A DNA stretch of 64,000 nucleotides, from NCBI GenBank assembly GCA_024500155.1, contig CM044869.1:52283898-52347897 (forward strand), in the 5' to 3' direction. Shown in pieces: positions 1 through 11,100 of the stretch. The notes beneath the pieces were generated by a model. That model saw nothing but the letters and a program-made list of their open reading frames with translations. It did no database searches and was not told where the DNA came from. A program made the position numbers and the translations under genes. Within the stretch, counting starts at the first letter, position 1; every line of letters starts with the position of its first letter. This stretch comes from Chenopodium formosanum. Its lineage: Eukaryota > Streptophyta > Magnoliopsida > Caryophyllales > Amaranthaceae.

Positions 1-269
1 GAGCAGAACAAAGTAGAGGCCTATTTTATAGGGCGGGTCCTTTCTTTTGTAGATTGGATTCGTACCCTCATCCCCGGACCCTGTTTGGTTCAAGACCTTA
101 TGGAGTAGTTGATGGTCCTTTTGGATTGTCTTTTGGGTTTACAAGTTCCTAAAACTTGTTGGCGACTCTTTTTGCTCTTTTTCTTTCCCTTTGGAACGCC
201 ACCATACTTTAGTGTATGATCACAGTGGGGTTCAAGTTTGGGATCGTAATGCTTGAAATATTCCCTACA
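1..269 (+). mobile_element. 3' tail of a 5' LTR (LTR element A)
   Basis: This segment aligns by eye with the last ~270 bases of the complete LTR at 1000-2845. Shared blocks include a stretch around 'acaagttcctaaaacttg', a 'gtgtatgatcacagtgggg' block and the terminus GAAATATTCCCTACA. It ends in CTACA at 269, the expected LTR 3' end. The two LTRs differ clearly, so the element is old or the ends come from different subfamilies. The LTR start lies before the window. Confidence 0.7.
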
Positions 270-697
270 CGTGGGCATATCATTCAAAGTTTTTGTTTAG
301 AGACGCGTGGACATATCAAAAAGCTTTTTTGCTCAGAGACGCGTAGGCATATCATTCAAAGCTCTTTATTCAGAGACGCGTGGGCATATCATTTCAAGCT
401 CTTTTTCTCAGAGACGAGTGGGCATCCTATTCAAGCTCTTTTGCTCAAAGATGCGTGGGCATCCTATCAAAGCTCTTTTGCTCAAAGATGCGTGGGCATC
501 CTATCAAAGCTCCATTGTTCAGAGACGAGTGAACATCCCTCTAAAAGCTCCATTGTTCAAAGACAAGTGAACATCCCTCTAAATTCTCCATTGTTCAGAG
601 ACGAGTGAACATTCCTCAAAAAGAATCTCCTTTGTTCAGAGACGAGTGAACATCCCTAAAAAAAGAAGCTCTTTTCTTCAGAGACGAGTGAACATCA
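270..697 (+). repeat. 37-bp minisatellite abutting the LTR end
   Basis: About eleven imperfect units of 36-41 bp follow the LTR end with no spacer. Each starts GTGGGCATATC or GTGAACATCCC and ends in CAGAGACGAG or a close variant. The first units keep a GTGGGCATAT start and the later ones GTGAACATCC, so unit types are ordered along the array. Short frames across it are by-products of the repeat. No tRNA-complementary primer binding site is visible at the LTR boundary. Confidence 0.85.
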
Positions 698-999
698 ACG
701 GCGACGAAGCACGACCACAACATCAAAACGGCAAGATGGCGTTCCCTAGTTTGTGGAAGGTTGTCACAACAACAATGCAACAACAAAAATCGGTTACTCT
801 AGAGACGTGTGCTTGACAGTGCAAGATACGCGTTTCTTAACTCTTTTATCTGTTTAACTAACGCTAGTTTGCAGGTATTGGCGTTACAAGAATGATTTAG
901 GATCGCAGATTGTTCTGAATCATTCTCCGTCCCTATCGATACTTTGACTTTTGTTTTCGAAACATGTGTTTCTCCAAACTCAGTCAAAGTGGGGGCTTC
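698..999 (+). mobile_element. Internal tail and polypurine tract of LTR element A
   Basis: Non-coding internal region of the LTR element. The purine-rich run AAAGTGGGGG at 986-995, just before the LTR start at 1000, is in the right place for a polypurine tract. No gag or pol similarity is seen between 270 and 999, so this looks like a non-autonomous element. Confidence 0.6.
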
Positions 1000-1586
1000 T
1001 GTAGACACCCAAATGTGTCTCCCCAAAACCAAACCCAGTGATGAATACCTTTTGCGTCGAATGATAATCGAATAAAGTGAAAGTGTGAAAGATTAGGTGT
1101 TGCGGTTAGTTTTTATTAAAAATTCTTTCTTTCTGTTTTCGAAAAACAACTCTATTTTATGAAAACAGCCAATCCAGTTTAGTTTGGTCCACGACAAGGG
1201 TCCAATAATAGTATAGTTGGATGGGGCTTGCAAAGAGCTTTCCAACGATATATTATAAGCCCAATTCCGATGAATAATGAGGAAGTTATGGCCAAAATAC
1301 TAAACTGGGCCCGGTTGATCTTTACATGCGGCCCGATGATCTAGGAGAGGGCCCAATGTTAATTATTATTCCTAAAGTTATTAGAATTAATTATAGTCTT
1401 CTAGAATTCTCTAGAAGGTTCTCTTAAGTCCTAATAAAATTAGAATTAATAATTATATTTTGATAAGTTTTACTTGGAATAAAATATTATTTTATGAAAA
1501 ATACGATTTCAGTTTTCATACGGACTTTACGAGTCAATTTTGATTGATAAGTGGACTCCGTGTTTGAAAGTGCGTAGGAAACCAGG

Positions 1587-1643
1587 CTGTCGCCAAACGA
1601 CAGGCCTGTCGCTACGCGACAAGCCTTGTCGCCACGTGACAAG
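1587..1643 (+). promoter_or_regulatory. Three CG-rich dyads upstream of LTR TATA box
   Basis: Three adjacent inverted repeats with ~20-bp period: CTGTCGCCAAACGACAG (1587-1603), TGTCGCTACGCGACA (1607-1621) and CTTGTCGCCACGTGACAAG (1625-1643). The same arrangement recurs in the reversed solo LTR at 18475-18555. Function is unknown; they could be factor binding sites or methylation targets. Confidence 0.6.
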
Positions 1644-1712
1644 TTTGGTTTTGCGGCGACAACGTGGAGTTTTATTCCTTATCAAATTCTACCTATTTCC
1701 AGACTGTTTTCT

Positions 1713-1720
1713 TATAAATA
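1713..1720 (+). promoter_or_regulatory. LTR TATA box
   Basis: TATAAATA in the LTR of element A, at the same relative place as the reverse-strand TATA box at 18398-18405 in the related solo LTR. It probably directs the element's own transcription. Confidence 0.6.
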
Positions 1721-2845
1721 GGGTCCTAAACCTCAGTTTTTATTGATCTACAATCAACGATCAGGAATTCTCATCTACAGTCCACAATTAATTCTCAATT
1801 CGCTCTAAGCTCTCATCTCTCTAGCTTTTCACAAACACAATTCTGCATACACGAGATCTAGAAACACCTAGCCAAGTTCGAAGTTACCTTCGCCCTAGAC
1901 GTGAAAGGTTATAATTTCTGAGGGTTTGGTCCCAAATCCAATCTAAACTTTTCAATTATTTAGTTTGATTGTTTGATTTATACTTTTCCTTGAAGTTACT
2001 AACGCGTGTATTTTGTTATTAGAAAGAGGTACGAGGCATCAAAGTATGTGATCTTATTGCTATATTCTTGTAGAAAGCATGTTTAAATTTGTTTAATTCC
2101 TAGTTTCATGTTAGGATGTTATTATTGCTTTCTAGTATCATGTTTAGGGTGCCTTTTTGTCTTTTCTAATATCATGTTAGGTTTAAAGCTTTGATCTTTA
2201 ATGCTTAGTGACATGCTAGGATTTGTTATTAATCTTGTTAGTATCATGTCTAGGATCTTGCTATTATATTTAAGCTTTATTATTATCATGATTATAATTG
2301 TTATGATTATGATGATTGATTATCATGTTGCTTGATGTTTATTTATTGTTATTGCTTGATCACGCCCTCTCTTGCAGGTTTAAAGGGAATTTGTACTTGT
2401 AATCACGCTTAATAAGATAATTAATAATCTTGTTTAGGGTTAATATGATTATAATTCAAGTGATCGCCAATAATAGTTTTGCTTGTGCATTAAATTCAAC
2501 CAACATAGATAAACATGTTTAGGGTTAATCTGTTGATTGTATGTTAGTCAGAAAGCGTACATGAATACGAGAAGAATGAAGTAGAGGCCTATTTAGGGCA
2601 GGTTCAATCTCTTTTAGGTTGGATTTGTACCTTCATCCCCGAACCCTATTTGGTTCAAGACCTATTGGAGTTGACGATCTCATGGATCGTTAAGGGGTGT
2701 AACCTTCACCCTGTGAACGGTTTACAAGTTCCTAAAACTTGTTGGCGACTCTTTTGCTCTAGCTTCCTTCCCTTTGGACGCCACCATGCTTAAGTGTATG
2801 ATCACAGTGGGGCTCAAGTGTTGGATGCTTGAAATATTCCCTACA

Positions 2846-3264
2846 ATCGCACAAATAATTCGAGAGAGAATGAGGGTTTAATAGAAGAACAGAGTATGAA
2901 ATGAAAAGGGCGGGAGACGACCTCTCACTTACCCCTATAAAAAAAAAGCTTATGGCTTTCCAATTCTCCTCGCACACGTGTCTCTTTCTGGAAGGTCACC
3001 AATTAAATCAGTCGGAAGATGCTTTTAGTGGTTTAAATTTTTTTAGGGGTCTAAGTTTTTTTAGATGATATAAGTTTTTTAATTGTACCAACTAATATTA
3101 TCTTATTCCTAACCTATATTATGTTAAACCTGATTAAAAAAAACTATTTAAAACCTGACTAAATATTGTAAAGTTTATATTATGTTAAACTTAAAAATGT
3201 TAAATCCAAAACTCTAAGTCTGAGAATATTTAAATCCAAAACTGTGTCTATGGCATTTGCAAAA
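2846..3264. other. Non-coding junction between LTR element A and the Mutator-like island
   Basis: No convincing gene. Bases ~2846-3000 read on the minus strand like a pyrimidine-rich plant leader, perhaps a promoter or transposon end cut by the LTR insertion. Bases 3158-3240 hold a shortened copy of the ~135-bp repeat also found at 7142 and 7528. The five bases after the LTR end (ATCGC) cannot be checked as a TSD because the 5' end of the element is outside the window. Confidence 0.4.
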
Positions 3265-4084
3265 GAATTTTGTATCACACTTTGGAACTCTAAAAAACAA
3301 TCTTGAATTCAAGAATATGTTTCACAAGTGCTTAAGTGGCTGTGATTCAGAATCTGAATTTGAAGATTGCTGAAACAAGATGGTTCAAAAGCATGGATTA
3401 GAAAAAAAAAAAGAATGGTTTGATAGGTTATTCGGGCTACGAGAAAAATGGTGCACAGCATTGACCAAGGATATTTTCTCTGCTGGAATTCTTTCATCTC
3501 AAAGAGTATAAGTAACAAACAGAGCAATTTCATTTAAGGCAAATAGAACCACTAAACTTTTGGAGTTCTTTCACATATTTGAAGCTACTGTGAGAAGATG
3601 GAGAAGCAATGAAAAGAGTGACAACTTCAGATGCACTACTGAGAAACCAAAAACAGCAACAAAAATATTAAAACATGCTGCTGAAGTTTATACTCTAAAC
3701 TTATACAAGGATTTTAAGTTGGAATTTGACACAAGTCTAGGAGCATATGCAAGAGAAAAGCCAACTTTAATGCATTATGTCAAATTCTTTGATGTTTCTC
3801 TTGAAGAAGATTATAAGCACACTTATCAAGTCATATATCACTGTCAAAACAATGAGTTTCTGTGTTCTTGTATGTGCTTCACAGAAACCAGATTGCTGTG
3901 CTTTCACATCCTTAAGATAATGCAAATGTACAGCATACATGCTATACCAGAGAGATAAATTCTGAAACGTTGGACAAAGCTTGCTAAATCAATGATATGG
4001 GATGAGAATGAATTAGGTACGTACATACTTTGTTTTTTTAAAATTTATTATTTGTTAATTTAATATAAAATAAAAGTATTATTA

Positions 4085-4215
4085 TTCCTAATTATAAGAA
4101 CTTATTCATGACAAATATTATATTATTCCTGACAAACATAATCTTATACCTGATACAAATATTATTATTTCTGATAAATATAAACTTATTTATTACAAAC
4201 ATAATCTTAAGAAAA
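4085..4215 (+). repeat. ATTCCTGAC-type degenerate repeat (FAR1-like intron)
   Basis: AT-rich run with repeated ATTCCTGAC, ATTCATGAC and ATTTCTGAT variants about 20-25 bp apart. Same orientation as all the other blocks in the island. Confidence 0.65.
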
Positions 4216-4218
4216 AAC

Positions 4219-4523
4219 TTATACATTAATACCATTTTCTGCTTCAGTAGGAACCCTCTCATTACCATCAGCATTAAAAACTCTAATGTAAAAATTTGAA
4301 TCATTATCATGATAAACATCTAGTCTTTCTCCTTCAACAATATTATTGGATGATACAAAGCTTGTCCATGCGTCATCAATAAAACAACCACCACAGGTTC
4401 CTGTATTTTGTGGTACGCTTAACACTCTAACCTCCCAAAATCTGTCATTATTCCCACGTAGACTCTAACTGGACCTCTGAATTTTAAAAGAAAACCTTTC
4501 CAATCTGCAGGAAGTGTCTGAAA

Positions 4524-4556
<33 letters not shown>

Positions 4557-4698
4557 CAAAAGGATGAAAACATTAAATATTTACTAAGACACAAAACAAA
4601 TGTATAAGTATAAAGTTTAATGTATTTACCAAACTAAGCCGATAAGTTGATCTGAACTTAACAGAACATTTTGCCAAATTTTCATAGAAATCAGTCAT
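4219..4698 (-). pseudogene. Small B3-domain protein, frameshifted
   Basis: Two exons on minus inside the FAR1-like intron. Exon 1 (4630-4698) opens with ATG at 4698 and gives MTDFYENLAKCSVKFRSTY; its donor joins in phase to exon 2 (4517 downward). Exon 2 reads TLPADWKGFLLKFRGPVRVY, then after a one-base slip near 4455 DRFWEVRVLSVPQNTG and DDAWTSFVSSNNIVEGERLD, ending at a stop at 4219. The spacing of W..F......EG..L....F..R matches the second half of a plant B3 DNA-binding domain (REM-like). About 120 residues, so little more than one B3 domain. The slip makes it a pseudogene unless a sequence error is involved. It may be a captured host fragment or cargo of the element; I cannot tell which. 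Confidence 0.55.
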
Positions 4699-5139
4699 TG
4701 TCTTCAAGATTGTATAAAAGAACAAAAATATAACTTAATGCAAATTTAATGATATAAGAGTCAACCTTATATAGAAACAATAGAGGTTGTTAATTTAAGT
4801 CTTTTTATAGGAAACACTTGATTTAAACAGCCTTTAAATAGAAAACAGTTATGTATGAACAACAATAATTAACATGTAATTTAACAGAAGAAATTTTGAC
4901 TTTTGTCTATTTTTTATGACTTTTTCATGATGCAATAAATTACTTTGAAATGATATGACTTTTTCAGTTTTTTCAGATTTGTATGACTTTTTGAAGTTGC
5001 AATTAAATTCTTTTTTTAGTTTTATATGACTTTTCATGACTTTAGTTAAATTTGTATGACTTTTTCATAATGAAATATATTAAATTTTCAGATTTTTATA
5101 ACTTTTCATGATGCAAAAACACTTATGGCCCAAGGAGAA

Positions 5140-5305
5140 AACAATATTGTATTCCTGACCAAACATATCTTATTCCTGACCAAACATATTTTATTCCTGA
5201 CATTATAATTTTATTCCTGATATATTATTGTATTTACTGACAATTACAATATTATTCCTAATATTTATATATTTATTCCTGACTAATATTATCTTATGAC
5301 AAAAA
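5140..5305 (+). repeat. ATTCCTGAC ~21-bp repeat block
   Basis: Consecutive ATTCCTGAC-like motifs at spacings of about 21, 21, 20, 19 and 21 bp, with fill such as CAAACATATCTT. This is the cleanest stretch of the degenerate tandem repeat and lies in the intron of the FAR1-like gene. Confidence 0.75.
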
Positions 5306-5819
5306 TGTAGTAATCTTTTTTTTTTTTTTTTTTTTAGGAAACGCAACTACGGATCATTCATTAATAAACACTCCTTGGAGGCAATCAATAACAAAGAATT
5401 TCTACAACCTTGTAACAATATGTCAAGGGAACGAAGAAGTAACAAAATTATGTGGCGTTGCTTTGGAACAAATGTACAAATCTGTAAGAAAAGTGTTCCA
5501 AACAAATGAAGAAAAAATTCGTGAGCTTGATGAAGAACAAGAGAGAAGGGATGCTGTAAAAGATCCAAAACGACCAAAAACAAAAGGAAGGCCAAATAAA
5601 AACAAAAGAATTAGAGGACATTTTGAAAGAAGAAGTACATCAACTAGAGATCCAAATGAGTTTGGTACAAAAACTCCAAATCCACAACTCATTTAATATT
5701 GAGACATTCATCAAATAATTTTTATTCATTAAAAATATTTGTAAAAAATATTATATTTTCTTCAGGTATATTTTGATTTTGATATTTTATATTTATAATC
5801 AAATAAAAGTTTTGATAAA

Positions 5820-6000
5820 TTTTATTATTCCTGACAGAATTATTCTAATTTCTGAAAAAAAAATCATGCTATTCCTGACTAATATGATTTATTCCCTAAT
5901 AAAAATCTTTTATTTTTTTAATACTATGTCTTAACTGTCTTTTGTTTTTCCTGATAAAATTAATCTAAATTATGCAAAAACAAGCATGTATGCCCGACTG
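5820..6000 (+). repeat. ATTCCTGAC repeat block between the convergent genes
   Basis: Further degenerate copies (ATTCCTGACAG, ATTCCTGACTAAT) in the gap between the 3' ends of the FAR1-like gene (5696) and the Ulp1-like gene (6120). The rest of this gap is AT-rich and featureless. Confidence 0.6.
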
Positions 6001-6944
6001 ATAATATTAAAGAAAAAAAATATATACATATATAAATAACTGTAAAAACAAAATTTATCAACCAAAACAAACCTAATATTTAACTACAAAAAGGAAATAT
6101 ATATACAAAATAAAATTATCTAACTATTGCCTATGTTTTGCTGTTCTTCCATTTCCTTTAGTTTTTGCTGCTCCATCTTGTATCTCCTCTCTTTTTCTTT
6201 CTCTATAGAAGCCTTTTGCTTCTGATATTGAGCCTCAAGCTTCTTCCTTGTAGGCTGAGCTTTGAAAATTATCTTTGGTATTAGAAAAGGCAATGCAATC
6301 ATTCCACAATTTCTTGCTCAAAAAATTGTCTTCTCTATTAACCAAATCATAAACTATTTTGCATCTATACAACTTCCGATTTTGCTTCTGGAAATTTATA
6401 CAAAAATACAAAAATAAGAACACTAAAAAATAATTAATATTAATCACAACAAATATCAAAAAAAAAAAATAAACACTTACAAGTTTTAAATCAAGAAGTC
6501 CTCCATCTAGTCCAGTGTACTTTTGCATACACATTAATGCAAAAAGCCCACAATCATAATTTTCTGTGCTCGTCTTCCAAGAAAAAGATGGAGTATTCCA
6601 TGGCAAATTAGTAACTTTTTCCGCTAATGGATGTTCATTCTTTTACAAATAAATGGAAACAACTCTAATATATATATATATATATATATATAAGCATCTA
6701 AAAGTGTAATTTTCAATAAACAGAATGAGATAGTTAGTTTACAAAACCTTACCAAATATTTATCTATTCCATTCAAATGACTTCGATCAATATCGATCCT
6801 GTTATTTATCCAATCTATACGTGGAGTTATACCAGGAATAAAATTGAAAACCATCAGAGTATAATGATTATTGTACCAAATGGGAAAGGTTATCTGCAAA
6901 ACAAAAAAAACAAAATAAGTTAAACTATTATATCTTATAGACAT

Positions 6945-7690
6945 ATACCTGATATAATTCGTCTAATATCTGACTAAAACTTCCTAATTTCTGACTAAAA
7001 CTTCCTAATTTCTGACTTTTAGATTGTTATGCCTGAGTAAATACAACGTTACAGGAGATGAATTATCTAATACCTGACTAAAGCATGATAATTCCTGAAG
7101 AATAATATCTAATTCCTGATTTTAATAATCTAATTCCTGAATAAATATTGTAATGTTTGATTCCTGACGTATATTATGTTAAACTTCAAAAATCTTAAAT
7201 CCAAAACTTTAACTGTAAGACTGTTTAATTCCTGAAGAAAATATTGTTATGCCTGACAAAAATAAATTAATACCTAACATAAGTTATCTAATATCTGAAT
7301 ATAAAATGATTATATCTGAGTTAAATGTTATAATCCCTTAGTAAAACTTTCTAATTCCTGATCAATATAATCTAATTCCTAATTATAATAATCATATTTC
7401 TGACTTAAATTGATATGCGTGAAAAAATACAACAATACCTGAGATGCTTTCTCTAATGTCTAACTAAAACATAGTAATTCCTGACTAAAAATAACTTATT
7501 CCTGATCATAATAATCGAATTCCTGACTAAATATTGTAATGTTTGATTCCTGACCTATATTATGTTAAACTTAAAAATGTTAAATCCAAAACTCTAACTC
7601 TAAGACTGTTTAATTCCTGAAGAAAATATTGTTATACATGACAAAAATAAATTAATACCTGACTATAAAAGCTAGTACCTGAAAATAAAA
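6945..7690 (+). repeat. ATTCCTGAC repeat block with a ~135-bp higher-order repeat
   Basis: Largest block, in an intron of the Ulp1-like gene (between exons 6753-6893 and 7734-7979). Motifs such as ATTCCTGAAGAATAATATC recur at about 21 bp. Two longer copies of ~135 bp (7142-7275 and 7528-7662) share blocks such as TTAAATCCAAAAC, AAGACTGTTTAATTCCTGAA and AAAATATTGTTAT, 386 bp apart. A third partial copy lies at 3158-3240. Confidence 0.75.
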
Positions 7691-8999
7691 ATATATTACC
7701 TAAGTAAAACAAGAAATAAAGTTAAAAACTTACCAGCTCTACTTCAGCTATGTTGAGCGTTGGAAATCGTTTAACCCACTTATCAATGGAAACATAAACA
7801 TCATGAGAATCATGTTTTTTCAATTCTAAATCAAGCTCCTTTTTTGTCAACTGATCCCTAAACTTTGCATATTCTTCTAGATCATTTTCCAAAGAATTCA
7901 AAATTTTTTCCTGTTCTTTGATGTACTTCACTTCTTTTTTATATTTTTCTCTCTTTGTTATATATCTCTGTATAGTCTCCTACAATACAAAAAATTAAAA
8001 AATATATTATGATATATACATAAAAATTCAAATGATAATAAGTAAAGAAAAATAAAAAACTTACAGCAACTCTAGTATGAAAAACAAATCTTTTGTACTG
8101 AAAAATATCTCTGTCGGTTATTTTGCTCTCTTCAATATTCAGCAGAGAAGCCCAAGCATCATGAATAGCACTATTAACCCAGACAGAGGGACGCAGTGAA
8201 CAGAACTACTCTTTTACCAAAATAGTATCGCTTTGGGAAATATCTTCAGCGGCAAATTAACAGATAACAGTACCAGTATCTTCCACATACCGGCTGTTGT
8301 TACGCGACTTAACTCCCTCGTCTTCTCCTGTAGGATCTAACTCTTTCTCCTCGTCATATTGCCTAAAAAAGAGGAAGTCACACATATATCTTTCATGCTC
8401 ACCTAAATTTTTTAGATATAGAGGCTTATTTTCCTGCAAACTCCTAGAGACAAAAATTTCTCTATTTTGAATCGGAATCTTATCAATAGGCGGATATACC
8501 CAATCTGAATCACCAGCTGCTTCCAAATTAGCCTGCAATTCCAACTGCTGTTTATCTCTTAAATATTGCCATCTCTCAACCCTTTTTTTAGCATATTTAT
8601 CAGCAACAATAAAGGTAGTTTCAGGTGGATCATTTGCACCAGTAGGAATTTTGTCTACATCAATTAACTGAATGTGTGTTTTAGGAGGCTAAGTTCCTAT
8701 TTCCATGAGCTCATCTTGAGACGAATCAGCAGCAATAAGAGGAGTAGGAGTTTTATCTATTAGAATTAGTTCAGCATTAGGAGAAGTAGGAGATTCTAAA
8801 ACTGCATTTGGAATAGATTCCTTTGCAACAGACTCCTTTGCAACATATTTACTTCTCATTAAATCTAAAACTGTAGTTGTATCTCTAGGCTGAGCTTTCT
8901 GGAAGAAAAATAAAATGTATTAAAATCAAACAAAAGTAATCTAAATCCAAACAATAATAACCTATATAAATATAATATGAACCGTGAATCAAAAATTCT

Positions 9000-9450
9000 T
9001 ATTACAGATATAGGTAATCTAATATATAGCTGAATGAATACATCTTTTTCCTGATAAAAAACGTATTGTAATAAGAATACTTTAATCAGGAATTATAATT
9101 AATTTTAAAAATAAGTTAATTTCTAATATCTGACAAGAACAACTTTATTCCTGATTGAAATAATTTAGTTCCTAACAAAAATAATTTAATTCCTGCCCAA
9201 ACTGGTCTAATACCTTCCTAAAATATTCTTATTCCTGATATATTTAATCTAATTTCTAACCCTATTGCTTTCAGGCATATTTTAATTCATGACAAAAATA
9301 TTTAAATTGCTGACAGAACTTATATAATAAATGAAAAAAAAAATCTAATTCCTGACAATAAGAAACAAACAAATTTATGATAAAATGAATTTTATTCATG
9401 ACAAAATAAATCTAATTTCTGATCAAAATACTTTAATTCATGAAAAAAAA
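9000..9450 (+). repeat. ATTCCTGAC repeat block (Ulp1-like intron)
   Basis: Degenerate copies (TTCCTGATTGAAATAATTTA, ATTCCTGACAATAAG, ATTTCTGATCAAAATACTTT) in the intron between exons 8065-8898 and 9467-9544. Plus-strand orientation, although the host gene is on minus. Confidence 0.65.
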
Positions 9451-10659
9451 TAACATAAAAAATTACCTGATGCACCTCATCAATAGGTAAATGATGTTCT
9501 TCTGTAACTTTACTATGTATTACATCATCAGATTTAGTAAAAACCTGAAAACATATGTATAACAGAAATAAAAAAATATATATATTTATTTATATAAAAT
9601 ATCAAATTTAAATACAATAATTATTTTAATAAATTATTCAAATAAAATACAGATATTAGACCTTAGATGTGCTGTCATCATCCTTGTCATTTTTTCTTTC
9701 TTTTTCATTAGTTATTAGAACTTCTTCTTCAGTAACTTCAGCATTTTGTTCTTGGTATGGTAGTAAAGATGATTGAGGAGAAGGAGGAGTAGGAGTAATT
9801 AATTGAAACTTTGGCATAGAATCAGCTCCCGTGGAAAAACTCTTACCTTCTTGCACACCCTAGCCTGATTATCATTCAAACTAGCAGAATAAAATTCATT
9901 GAGTCCCTTGGCTTTCCTTGGTGTTCTAGGAGGTGATGTTGAAGTTTCTAATGATCCTGTAACCAGCTCATGACCAACCATGGTTGTAGAACCAAGAACA
10001 CCCTCCCCACTAACTAAGCTAACCATATTTTCTGATGGTGCTGTGCCAGGTTCAGAATTTACAGCACCAGCTTCTACACCAGTCAAGAAGTTGCCTTCAT
10101 CTGTATTTTTCTCTGGTATATCTTCAGGCATACCTTTTTCAGGTATATCAGTTTCTTCTTGTACATTGAATTCTTTTACTTTATTAGCATCCTCTAAATT
10201 ATCTCTTTTAGGTATATCTTGACTTTGGTCTTTCTCTAAATTAAGATCAGCAATAACATTATTCACCTATGTAAAATAAATATTAATGTCAAACACAAAT
10301 CTTAAATTAATTTCATATATAAAATGATGATAATGGTAATTAAACTTACAATTTCATCAGGCTTAAGCTTAAGATCAATATTATCCAAATCAGTGGCCAA
10401 CTTTTTGCTCTGCATAGCAGCTAACACTATTTCATCAATTTTTGCTAAGAATTGAGGATTGGAATATACATCATCTTCTCCTTGATATTGAGATTCTTGT
10501 GAAGTTTTTATTGCTTCATCCTTCAAATCAATAACAAAGTGAATTTGGTTCTCTGATACGATCTTCAAGTCACGACCAAATTTCATCATTTTCTTCTTCA
10601 CAGCCTAATAAAAAAAAAGAATAAAGAGTGAATAAGTAAAATATAATAAAATATCCTAC

Positions 10660-11100
10660 CTACAAGGGAATTACAACATTCTAATTCCTGATAAAAGTAA
10701 TATAATTTCTGACTAAAACAATATTATTCCTGAATGAAATAAATTATTTCCTGACTAAAAGAATTCATTCTTGACTAAAATTATCATATTCCCGACTAAC
10801 ATTGTGTTATTCCTGATAAAAGTAATCTAATTTCTGACTAAAATAATGTTGTTCCTAATTGAGATATAACTTATTTCCTGATTAAAATAATTTCATTCCT
10901 GACCATAATTATCATATTCCTAATATAAGTAATCTAATTTCTGAGTGACAATATTAATGCTGATTAAGATAATTTATTTCCTGATATTAAATTTCTTACT
11001 CCTGATAAAACTAAACTAATATCTTACTGCAATTAATCCTCACTCATATTATATTCTATTCTATATTAATCACTTAATTCCTGACAAAAAGAGTTAGTAC
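10660..11100 (+). repeat. ATTCCTGAC repeat block (Ulp1-like intron)
   Basis: Dense copies (ATTCCTGATAAAAGTAATAT, ATTTCTGACTAAAACAATAT, TTCCTGACTAAAAGAATTC) in the intron between exons 10350-10604 and 11180-12381. Same orientation as the other blocks. Confidence 0.7.

Larger units (their letters stand above)
1000..2845 (+). mobile_element. Complete 3' LTR of LTR element A (1846 bp)
   Basis: Starts TGTAGACACC and ends CCTACA, giving short inverted ends TGTAG/CTACA. A second copy of the same LTR family lies reversed at 17235-19137 with a perfect TSD, which confirms both boundaries. It contains a TATA box (1713-1720) and, about 70 bp upstream of that, three CG-rich dyads (1587-1643). Orientation is plus. 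The transcript end, U3, R and U5 limits cannot be fixed from sequence alone. Confidence 0.85.
3265..5696 (+). pseudogene. FAR1/FHY3-like Mutator transposase pseudogene
   Basis: Reading from about 3265 gives the end of a MULE-type transposase domain of the FAR1/FRS family (FHKCLSGCDSESEFED, then LREKWCTALTKDIFSAG). It continues into FFHIFEATVRRWRSNEKS and a SWIM zinc finger with C-x-C and C-x-H in FLCSCMCFTETRLLCFHIL (exon 1 ends at 4016). The second exon, 5338-5696, starts with TTDHSLINTPWRQS and ends in a lysine/arginine-rich tail (KGRPNKNKRIRGHFER), both usual at FAR1-type C-termini. Joining at 4016/5338 keeps phase. The gene is broken by in-frame stops near 3375 and 3510 and at 3956-3958, where the family normally has tyrosine (PERY), and by a frame slip in the A-run near 3400. 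The 5' half, including the FAR1 DNA-binding region, is missing. The family is recognised; whether it served as transposase or host regulator is inferred from context. Confidence 0.75.

Noticed and set aside
270..697. Protein-coding frames 216-608 and 307-570
   Set aside because: They arise from the 37-bp minisatellite read in different frames; the peptides are just repeat units with no known domain.
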